Source: Xylanibacillus composti
GTDB taxonomy: Bacteria; Bacillota; Bacilli; Paenibacillales; K13
Reading direction: 5' to 3'
Length of the DNA stretch: 64,000 nt
Assembly (NCBI RefSeq): GCF_018403685.1
Contig: NZ_BOVK01000043.1
Span: 1 to 64,000, forward strand
Shown: positions 58,101 through 64,000 of the stretch, one piece after another
Layout: each line of letters opens with the position of its first letter
Numbering within the stretch: the stretch's first letter is position 1
The notes under the pieces: generated by a model
The model's input: the letters and a program-made list of their open reading frames with translations, nothing else
What the model was told of the DNA's origin: nothing
Database searches by the model: none
Program-made: the position numbers and the translations under genes

Positions 58101-60706
58101 AGCAGGAGCGGAACCAAGCTGTGGAACAAGCCGAGTTCGATAAGCTCGTTGCTGGCATTGACGAGCAGATCGGGGCTTGCGGCGACGGCCTTGCCGAAGC
58201 CCAAATCGCTATGGCTGCGGAGCAGCTGGACACAGCCGTTCTCCACTCGATGCTGGATGCCCTGTTCAAGCTCGGGCTCTTTGCGGGAGGGGAGAAGCAC
58301 GCGCTATCAGACATTGTAGAGCACGCTGGCATTGATTCCCGATTTCGATGGATCGTTCGACGCTGGATTGACATGCTGACGGAAGCCGGCTTGCTGCGTG
58401 CGCACCCTGGCGGCCATTACAGTTGTCCAGAGGAGCCGGATGCGAGGAGCATAAGCCGATATTGGGAACAAGCCGAGACAGCCTGGACGAACAAGCTGAG
58501 CTCGGCAGGCTTCATCGCCTACGTGCGGAGCAATGCCGAACGGCTGCCGGAGCTGCTGGGCGGACGACAGGACCCTGTTGCGCTGCTGTTTCCCGAAGGC
58601 AAGCTTGATCTGGTTCGCTCCTTGTACGTCGATCATCTCATGGCAGGGTATCTTAACCGCTGCATATGTGCGCTTCTCCAGCGCATCGCGCAGCACGACT
58701 CAGGAAGACCGCTGCGGATTCTGGAGGTCGGCGCCGGTACGGGGGCCACTACGGCCAACGTATTGAACGCATTGGAAGGAATCGAGGTGGAATATTGGTT
58801 TACGGATGTGTCCTCGTTCTTTATTCCGGGGGCCAAGGCCCGCTTCGGCCAATTCCCGGGTATCCGTTTCGGTCTGTTCGATGTGGATCGGGATTACCGG
58901 GAGCAGGGACTTGCGCCTAACAGCTTTGACGTTGTGCTCGCGGCCGGTGTGCTGGAGAATGCCCGTGACATTCCGGCTAGCTTGAGCCGCTTGGCCGAAC
59001 TGATTTGTCCTGGCGGCTGGCTTGTCTTCACGGAACCGACTGCGGAGCATGCTTGGATCATGGCTTCTCAGGCGTTCATGATGACAGAACCGGGCGATCG
59101 TCTGCGCATCCGCTCGTCTTATTTGAATCGCGACGGTTGGCTGCAGTTGCTGCAGGAATACGGAGACGAACCGATTTTGTCTTTGCCTGCGGAGCAGCAC
59201 AAACTGTCAGTGCTGGGCTTCCATCTGTTCGCAAAACGTATGAAACAGGACAGGGCTCAGGTCAGCGTGCGGGAACTGGAGGATTACCTCTCGCTGCATC
59301 TGCCGGCTTCGATGCTGCCGTCCCACTTGCAGCTCGTCGATGCGCTGCCGTTAACGGGCAACGGCAAGCTGGATCGCCGCAAGCTGCAGACGTGGCGCCC
59401 GAAACCAACGCTAGAGCATGCAGCCGCTGGCAGCGGCGAGGAAAGCGCGGACGCGCTGGAAGTCCGGCTTGCGGCGATTTGGTCGGAGGCGTTGGGGATT
59501 CCCGGCATCGGCAGATCGCAAAGCTTCTATGAGCTGGGGGCCGATTCGCTCATTATGGCGCAAGTAGCCGGGAAGCTGCGCGACAAGCTTGCCGAGGAAC
59601 CAGGGCAAGGGGAGATTCCCTATGACGCGTTGCTCAGGCAGATGCTGAATTACCCGACGGTCGCCGCGCTGGCAGCATTCATCCGTTCCCATAGCCGAGA
59701 ATACGAACAGAAACACGAAGCCTCACCGGCGAATGCGGCTGAAGGGTCAAGCAATGCTGTGCTCACACCATATGGAGGCGGGGAGACTGGGCCGCTCCGG
59801 GTTGTCTTCCATGCGGGTCTGGGCACAATGAATTGCTTTCAATTGCTCCTGGAGCGCTTGAATGCTCAACAATTGGGACCTGTCATTGGCATAACTGTGG
59901 CGGATACGGAGAAATACTGCGCCATCGAACCGTCCGAACTCATCGAGCAAATTGCCGAAGATTACACCGCGCGCTTGTTGGAAGGCGGACATCGGCGCAT
60001 GCAGCTTATCGGCTATTGCTTGGGCGGGTTAATCGCCATTGAAGTGGCAAGACGCCTCGTGGAGAGAGGCGTCCTCCTGGACGATCTCGTGTTGATCGAC
60101 AGCCACCCTGTGCTGTTCGATATCGACGATGACATCGCCATCGAGTCATTGTTTCTCCCTAACTTGAATACTTCCATCCAGGAAGCCGGCTTCGGCGATG
60201 CGGATGCCGACGAAATCGTGCGCGGGCTGCTGCATATTTTCGAAAAGAACAATAGAAGCATTCCGCAAGGTTCTTCCTGCGCCATTGGGGGAGATGCGGG
60301 TCTGGACAAAGTGGGGGAACTGTTTCGCAATCTGGCGGCTGTCAGCATGCGGGAACGCTTCGCGGCATATGTCGGCGCGATTGAGAAGGCGACCGGAGAG
60401 CAAATGCCAGTTGAGATGGCGGAAGGATTGTTCCGGCTGTACCGCCAAAGCTTTAAGGCTGCCCGATTTACCCCTCCGCCATATATGGGGAATATTCGAT
60501 TTTTGTTGGCGGCAGAGCCGTTCAGCTTTTTGCCCGGTACGGAGTACATGACGCTGGATTTCTGGCGGGACATTTGCCTTGGCGAATTGGAAGTGACTGA
60601 AGTTGCGGGCAATCACTTTAGCTGTATTGAAGAGGAGCACAATGCAACTGGCGTTGCCGAGCTGATCTTGAAGCCGCTTGTCAAGCGCGGATCGGGAATG
60701 TTCTGA
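55181..60706 (+). CDS. One-module NRPS: docking-Cy-A(MT)-PCP-TE
   Basis: 1841 residues. N-terminal TubC-like docking domain (1-60, LLMQLRQAGTDVWEEDGRLRYRA); Cy from residue 78 (FPLTDVQSAYLLGRRD; DFLIAD at 206-211); A about 530-1400 (YTSGSTGQPKG near 673; KIRGHRIELGEIE near 927) with an intact inserted methyltransferase (ILEVGAGTGATT near 1180); PCP Ser1456 in LGADSLIMA; TE about 1520-1841. Cysteine code read as D-L-Y-N-L-S-L-I-W-K. The TE elbow is GYCLGG with Cys1613 where most have Ser; its His is in AGNHFSC. It adds and cyclises the third cysteine, methylates and releases. Starts in overlap with the previous stop; AGGAGGG upstream. Confidence 0.9.
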   Translation: MPHHLKVNGAELLMQLRQAGTDVWEEDGRLRYRARKDSFADSDLQLLKANKAELLEALRAEARAATVTPDPASRFEPFPLTDVQSAYLLGRRDLFGYGGVACHIYLELHYPELDPERTETAWNRLVQRHDMLRATIDPNGQQRVMESVPKLKVAYTDLRELREAQARLAEIREEMGHRVYETDRWPLFGIGVTRMSDCAIMHVSVDFLIADWASIWLLLAEFEALYSAPDRRQLSDLPLSFRDYLLTERGLKETAAYVRDKDYWLGRIDALPTAPDLPMARQPVGDSAARFRRRLLHLDQAAWEGLKQRAQKQGLTPTAAVLAAYAAVIERWSRRSQFSLNLTMLNRLPLHPQVHNIVGDFTSVNLLAVDWNGEKTFGEQAKAMQKQLFEDLDHRLYSGVEAMREIARRRGRDAALMPVVFTSAIGLVEPGQPLTGQIGGCGISQTPQVFIDCQAMDSPAGLQVNWDVREGVFPDRMVDDMFGCFEELLHALAVSDRRWDSVEAVALPAWQLTERQRVNATQAPLSARPLHELVLAQAAKAPDRPAVIDSTGQWTYGALIQQAAAVADRLKALGCAAQERVAVVMDKSAHQVAAVIGALAAGAVYVPIDPKQPEPRRMAMLEQADIRFVLTASTTRLPWPNHAVAIEADRLQPIPAYAFQSGGNPDLPAYVIYTSGSTGQPKGVVISHRAAGNTIADMNRRFGVGPEDTVLGLAQLSFDLSVYDIFGLLSEGGTLVYPSADRLTDPSHWTALMAEHEVTVWNSVPALMQMLVAYLESEPQVMLPRLRLALLSGDWIPLALPDRLIRRLPTAQVISLGGATEASIWSNYHVYQGLQPEWQSIPYGRPLANQGFRVLDASMRDCPVWATGELYITGEGLAEGYLGDTAMTQKRFFPHPADGQRLYRTGDLGRYLPGGEIEFLGREDHQVKIRGHRIELGEIESALLKHPAVAAAGVVADGAGEEASLLGAVELARKQERNQAVEQAEFDKLVAGIDEQIGACGDGLAEAQIAMAAEQLDTAVLHSMLDALFKLGLFAGGEKHALSDIVEHAGIDSRFRWIVRRWIDMLTEAGLLRAHPGGHYSCPEEPDARSISRYWEQAETAWTNKLSSAGFIAYVRSNAERLPELLGGRQDPVALLFPEGKLDLVRSLYVDHLMAGYLNRCICALLQRIAQHDSGRPLRILEVGAGTGATTANVLNALEGIEVEYWFTDVSSFFIPGAKARFGQFPGIRFGLFDVDRDYREQGLAPNSFDVVLAAGVLENARDIPASLSRLAELICPGGWLVFTEPTAEHAWIMASQAFMMTEPGDRLRIRSSYLNRDGWLQLLQEYGDEPILSLPAEQHKLSVLGFHLFAKRMKQDRAQVSVRELEDYLSLHLPASMLPSHLQLVDALPLTGNGKLDRRKLQTWRPKPTLEHAAAGSGEESADALEVRLAAIWSEALGIPGIGRSQSFYELGADSLIMAQVAGKLRDKLAEEPGQGEIPYDALLRQMLNYPTVAALAAFIRSHSREYEQKHEASPANAAEGSSNAVLTPYGGGETGPLRVVFHAGLGTMNCFQLLLERLNAQQLGPVIGITVADTEKYCAIEPSELIEQIAEDYTARLLEGGHRRMQLIGYCLGGLIAIEVARRLVERGVLLDDLVLIDSHPVLFDIDDDIAIESLFLPNLNTSIQEAGFGDADADEIVRGLLHIFEKNNRSIPQGSSCAIGGDAGLDKVGELFRNLAAVSMRERFAAYVGAIEKATGEQMPVEMAEGLFRLYRQSFKAARFTPPPYMGNIRFLLAAEPFSFLPGTEYMTLDFWRDICLGELEVTEVAGNHFSCIEEEHNATGVAELILKPLVKRGSGMF

Positions 60707-60716
60707 AGCTGAAAGA

Positions 60717-60766
60717 GGGGCAAGGCGCTCTTCCGCAAGGGAGAGACGCTAATTGCCCTTTTTTTT
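60717..60766 (+). terminator. Terminator of the siderophore operon
   Basis: GGGGCAA (60717-60723) pairs with TTGCCC (60753-60758), with inner GCGCTC/GAGACGC pairing, followed by eight T (60759-60766). It lies 10 bases past the stop of the last NRPS gene. Confidence 0.85.
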
Positions 60767-60800
60767 CGTCAAGCGCAACTGGCGGAAGCCTCATCCGTTG

Positions 60801-60846
60801 GAAAAGCCGCCCCCCTTGTCTGAAGGACAAGAGGAACGGCTTTTTG
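60801..60846. terminator. Second, bidirectional hairpin terminator
   Basis: AAAAGCCG (60802-60809) pairs with CGGCTTTT (60837-60844), with an inner CTTGTC-TGAAG-GACAAG hairpin. T-runs exist on both strands, so it can stop read-through from the siderophore operon and the leftward transcript of the lamin-tail protein (stop at 60997). Confidence 0.8.
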
Positions 60847-60996
60847 TAGCATATGGCCTGCATGGCGGCAGCCGGACGGGAATGGTTATGCAATATGCCC
60901 GGAACGATGTTCAGGCGACAAGCTGCAACAAGGCTGGTGCAGATGCGCACGCAAATCCGGTGCGAATCCATCACTGCCGCCGCAACCATGGATGCG

Positions 60997-63129
60997 CTAG
61001 TTCAAGATTTCGAAGTCATCGACATTCAAGCGCTGGCCGGACGGGCCGGTGACATGGATGCGGAAGCGGACAGGAGAGGATTCGTTCACCGTGATCGTAT
61101 GAGCGGTCAGCGTAGAAGTCGCGGCAGCGGCAGATGTTACATGGGTCCAAGAGGCTCCGCCGTTGGTCGACTTTTGCAGCTGCCAGGCGGCGCTCGAGTC
61201 ATTGCCGAAATTGGCTACCTGCAGCCTGACGCTGCCAGCTCCGTTCACATCGAAGTTCATGCCAAGGGTGCCGGTTGCCCGAATGCGAACAGCCTGGGAG
61301 CCGTTTTTGCGATCGGTTGCCAAATTTCCGATAAGGGCATTATGGAACGCCCAGCTGCCCGAATCCAGGCTCACATTGCCGTCTGCATATGCGCCCTTTG
61401 CGCCGTTCTCGAACGATTCTGTCCATATTGCACTAGCGGGCGGATTGACCGTATGCGAGCCTAGATACGTATATGTGTTTTGCGGATAAACATGCCATTC
61501 ATTGGCTTGGTAAGCCGTTCTGCCGGATGTGACCGATTCTTTGCGGACGAGTGTCTGGTTTTCCCCGAAGACGGTTCCTTCCACACCGACGACATCGACA
61601 GACGAGCCGTTCTTCTTCAGTGTGACGACATCGTCGCCATTGTAGACAATGCTGCCAGTAGTTTGATCGGCCACGGAGAGGATTGCCGGAGCAGCGCTGG
61701 CGTGCGCCAGAACAAAAACCTCGCCATGCGCAAGCTGTCCGCTCAAGGCAATTTCCGTTGCTGTATTGGACTGGGCGATCGTGTAGGCGGACAGATCGAC
61801 TGTTGCGCCAGTGCCGTTGTAAATTTCCAAAGCTTTGTTGTAGCTGGAACCTTCGATATATTCGGAGATGAACAAGTCGTTCGTTTCTTCGCCGATGACC
61901 GGACCGCCCGTATCATGGCAGGCCGGGTCATATCCATAGGAGCCGGGCTTGAATGTGCAGTTGTCCCACCATTTGTAACCGGCTGCCGGTGCAGCCCAAG
62001 GCTCGGGCTGGGGCTCGGTCGATGCAGACGGCTCCTCCATGGGCAGCAATGTCGTCGGGGAGTCCAGTTGAAGCCCAGGCACATCGGCCAGCTTCGTATA
62101 GCTCTCCTGTTCGGCCAGCCAGTTGATGATGTTGACGAGAAGGACGGCATCATCTTGCTCCGAGAACCCGTCGTAGGTTCGCTTGGCAGCGCCAGTCTCT
62201 TCACGCACATACTTCGGAGTAATGTCTTCGACCGGAGAGGAGTCGCCGATGAATGCGGCTTTGCCTGCGCCAACCTTGGCGATGGCTGCATACGGTCCTT
62301 CGTCAATGCCGCCGCCTTCATATACGCCCTGATCTACGGCGAAATTCCATGCCGCGTTGGTGGGAGGCAGATATACAATGCCCTTCGCTTTCTCTGGATC
62401 GAGGATGGCTAGCGTGGAGCCGGCGTGCATCGCAACAGCGGAGACGCCGTCCGTAATGCCGAATGATTGGGAGGGGGGAACGATGTGGTTCGCCGTAACA
62501 TCGCCAATCGCATTATAGCGGAAGCGGACGCCGAAGTTTTCGCCGAGCCAGTCGGAGCTGGTTACATCTTGCATGGCGAAGGAATTTCGCTCTTCCAGAC
62601 TCATGCCTTGTGCAGGATCGTGCCAAGCTCCGCGGCGGTATCCGTTGAAAATTTCGGAGGCGTCCCAGCGGTTTTTGTTGCGGTCGGCATTGTAGTGGTC
62701 GGAGATGAAGAAGATGCTTCCGCCGTTATGCACATAGTTCAGCATGGCTGCTTGTTCGGAGGTTTTGTAAGGAACGTTCGCCTCCGGGATCACAAAAACA
62801 TCATATTGAGCTAAATCGCTCAGTGTAATCGGTGTTTCCTTTCTCAACTCGGCTACGAAATAGCCTTCTGCGGCCAGCGCCCCGGCAAAGTCGGAGAAGG
62901 CGCCGTCAATGACCCAATCAGCCGCTCCAGCGGTCTGTCCGTGCGTATTGTCGAACAGGACAGATTTGCCGTTCGGGATGCCGGTCGGGTGCAGCACGGG
63001 CGCCGGATCCCAAGGTCCTTCGGCATGGGAAGGGACTATGCCCACGACTGTTGCGAGCATGGCGATTGCGAGTAGGATCGCAAGTGCCAGCTTGCCGGTT
63101 TGCTTCACTCCACTGTGAAATGCGTACAT
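60997..63129 (-). CDS. Secreted lamin-tail-domain (LTD) protein
   Basis: 710 residues. Signal peptide (about 1-38, ending PSHA). Residues about 45-345 resemble a glutamine-amidotransferase-like (DUF4350-type) region: GKSVLFDNTHGQTAGAADWVIDG, YDVFVIPEANVPY, SIFFISDHYNADR, AAFIGDSSPVEDI. Then a Pro/Glu linker, a lamin-tail domain (about 425-550; DLFISEYIEGSSYNKALEIYNGTG) and a C-terminal beta-sandwich (about 560-710). LTD domains occur in extracellular nucleases such as YhcR and ExeM, but no nuclease active site is visible here. The ATG at 63129 has GGGAGGAA upstream. The neighbour is a 5'-nucleotidase-family gene, so both may act in extracellular nucleotide or phosphate recovery. Confidence 0.7.
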   Translation of the reverse strand: MYAFHSGVKQTGKLALAILLAIAMLATVVGIVPSHAEGPWDPAPVLHPTGIPNGKSVLFDNTHGQTAGAADWVIDGAFSDFAGALAAEGYFVAELRKETPITLSDLAQYDVFVIPEANVPYKTSEQAAMLNYVHNGGSIFFISDHYNADRNKNRWDASEIFNGYRRGAWHDPAQGMSLEERNSFAMQDVTSSDWLGENFGVRFRYNAIGDVTANHIVPPSQSFGITDGVSAVAMHAGSTLAILDPEKAKGIVYLPPTNAAWNFAVDQGVYEGGGIDEGPYAAIAKVGAGKAAFIGDSSPVEDITPKYVREETGAAKRTYDGFSEQDDAVLLVNIINWLAEQESYTKLADVPGLQLDSPTTLLPMEEPSASTEPQPEPWAAPAAGYKWWDNCTFKPGSYGYDPACHDTGGPVIGEETNDLFISEYIEGSSYNKALEIYNGTGATVDLSAYTIAQSNTATEIALSGQLAHGEVFVLAHASAAPAILSVADQTTGSIVYNGDDVVTLKKNGSSVDVVGVEGTVFGENQTLVRKESVTSGRTAYQANEWHVYPQNTYTYLGSHTVNPPASAIWTESFENGAKGAYADGNVSLDSGSWAFHNALIGNLATDRKNGSQAVRIRATGTLGMNFDVNGAGSVRLQVANFGNDSSAAWQLQKSTNGGASWTHVTSAAAATSTLTAHTITVNESSPVRFRIHVTGPSGQRLNVDDFEILN

Positions 63130-63255
63130 CAACTTGATTCCTCCCTTATAAGGTTGTTGGCCTCTGTATGGAGGAGGCCAACCCCAGTCTAGCACAGGAT
63201 TGGCCTTAGTGATGTTAAGATATTTTGTTATCCTTGTAAAGAATGGATGAAGATG

Positions 63256-64000
63256 TCATTGCTCGCGGCCGCTATGAATGACAACGCGCCAATTGTGGCT
63301 GCAGGAGGCAGAGATGACGGGGTGCTTGGCCAAATAGGCAGCGATTAGCTCGGTCATGTCTGTTTGGATTTCCCGTATAACGGGCTTTCCCTGGAACATC
63401 GCAAATCCGCCGCCGCCGCTTGCCCGATAATGGTTCATTACGACATCATAAGAGTCGTCGGATTGAAGCGGAAGCCCGCCTGCTGCAAGCAGCTTCACGA
63501 CCCGCTGGCCAATCGGCCGGCGCACATCCAATTCGTACTCAATCCCTTCCCACATATCATAATTGTAATGCTGAGGCTTGGGGGCAAGGAAGGATGGATG
63601 GACTGCAGGTCTGCCGTCGGCATCCAAGGTGAAATAGGAGGCGCTTCGTTCCAGCGCCTGCCGGATGTCCTCTCCGGAAAGCCGCAGCACCTTGAGGGTG
63701 TTGGCGAACGGATAGTTCGCCAGCACTTCCCTCATCGTGATTCGTTCACTGAAGCCGGGGGCTTCGTGATGCATGAACGCAGTGCAGGAGATGCGGACCC
63801 CGGAGGCTTCCATCTGTATCCGGTTAAGCAGCTCCGCGAATGGGTGCTTCGCCAGCCTTGCCCGAAACGGATCACGAATGCGCAGATCTCCTTCTGTTCT
63901 GCCGAGAGGCTGGTCCAGCCAAGCTTGTGTTTGCTCCTCATCCTCGCGGCACAATGCCAGGATTTGCGGATCCGCTTCGCCTTCAACAGCGATCAGCTCA
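63256..64000 (-). CDS. 5'-nucleotidase-family protein, C-terminal part (cut by window edge)
   Basis: About 247 residues visible, open to the window end, so the N-terminal metallophosphatase domain lies outside. The visible part is the 5'-nucleotidase C-terminal (substrate-binding) domain: ITMREVLANYPFANTLKVLRLSGEDIRQALE, the purine-stacking-type FLAPKPQHYNYDMWEG, and DVVMNHYRASGGGGF. This family includes 5'-nucleotidases, UDP-sugar hydrolases and 2',3'-cyclic phosphodiesterases; NYDMWEG and the RASGGGG loop point to the YfkN/CpdB-like group. Probably exported, but the signal peptide is out of view. Confidence 0.85.
   Translation of the reverse strand, partial: ELIAVEGEADPQILALCREDEEQTQAWLDQPLGRTEGDLRIRDPFRARLAKHPFAELLNRIQMEASGVRISCTAFMHHEAPGFSERITMREVLANYPFANTLKVLRLSGEDIRQALERSASYFTLDADGRPAVHPSFLAPKPQHYNYDMWEGIEYELDVRRPIGQRVVKLLAAGGLPLQSDDSYDVVMNHYRASGGGGFAMFQGKPVIREIQTDMTELIAAYLAKHPVISASCSHNWRVVIHSGREQ

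Noticed and set aside
38882-60706. A polyketide synthase module as in yersiniabactin
   Set aside because: No ketosynthase, acyltransferase or ketoreductase motif is present; all modules are Cy-A-PCP type.

Overview
The window looks like chromosomal DNA of a Gram-positive, spore-forming member of the Paenibacillaceae (Paenibacillus or a close relative). The reasons are copper-amine-oxidase-type stalk domains on secreted proteins, a SleB-type cell-wall hydrolase, strong AGGAGG-type ribosome binding sites, frequent TTG/GTG starts, YtrA/PadR/HxlR/ArsR regulators, and no outer-membrane genes. No rRNA, tRNA, CRISPR array, phage or complete insertion sequence was seen. The genus call is an inference from gene content.

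Left part (1-28900), ordinary chromosome in short operons: a NodB deacetylase with a YkoP-like tail; a six-gene operon (1981-5684) built around a glutathionylspermidine-synthase-like ATP-grasp protein with DUF350 and DUF4178 partners; an aldo/keto reductase with a Cys-rich (Fe-S-like) tail; a secreted stalk protein with five long repeats; a YtrA-type GntR/ABC operon; an ArsR-SRPBCC-DoxX-RibD/DHFR operon with a clear operator; a sulfurtransferase; SleB; HxlR; a second aldo/keto reductase; AraC plus a GH4 glycosidase; a DUF1906 protein; a KtrB-type potassium channel; PadR plus an NAD-dependent epimerase; a glycerophosphodiesterase beside a decayed relative; a half-size chromate transporter; and XRE, GntR and YesN-like regulators. 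Several regulators have readable palindromic operators in front of them. Two gene remnants are visible (sulfurtransferase tail at 11833-11877, GDPD tail at 24467-24742).

Central and right part (29160-60706), a complete Gram-positive thiazoline siderophore locus related to the pyochelin, yersiniabactin and equibactin families. A near-perfect Fur box (31035-31053) lies between a leftward PchR/YbtA-like AraC activator plus type II thioesterase and a rightward run of about 29.5 kb: an ECF transporter (S, T and double-ATPase A), a YbtPQ-like pair of fused permease-ATPases, a MATE exporter, a one-protein fusion of salicylate-AMP ligase and salicylate synthase, a two-module NRPS (ArCP-Cy-A-MT/E-PCP-Cy-A-MT/E-PCP), a saccharopine-dehydrogenase-like reductase, a fusion of thiazolinyl imide reductase with a methyltransferase, a glyoxalase-fold protein, and a one-module NRPS (docking-Cy-A-MT-PCP-TE). 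The genes mostly overlap by 1-14 bases, as in one operon.

Reading the assembly line: chorismate becomes salicylate, is adenylated and loaded on the ArCP; three cyclisation modules then each add and cyclise one cysteine (binding codes read by eye as cysteine type), two reductases can turn thiazolines into thiazolidines, and two intact SAM methyltransferases can methylate. The predicted product is a salicyl-capped three-ring thiazoline/thiazolidine siderophore with no polyketide part. There is no phosphopantetheinyl transferase, isochorismate-pyruvate lyase or substrate-binding lipoprotein in the window.

Right end (60997-64000): a secreted lamin-tail-domain protein and the C-terminal part of a 5'-nucleotidase-family protein cut by the window edge, both leftward.
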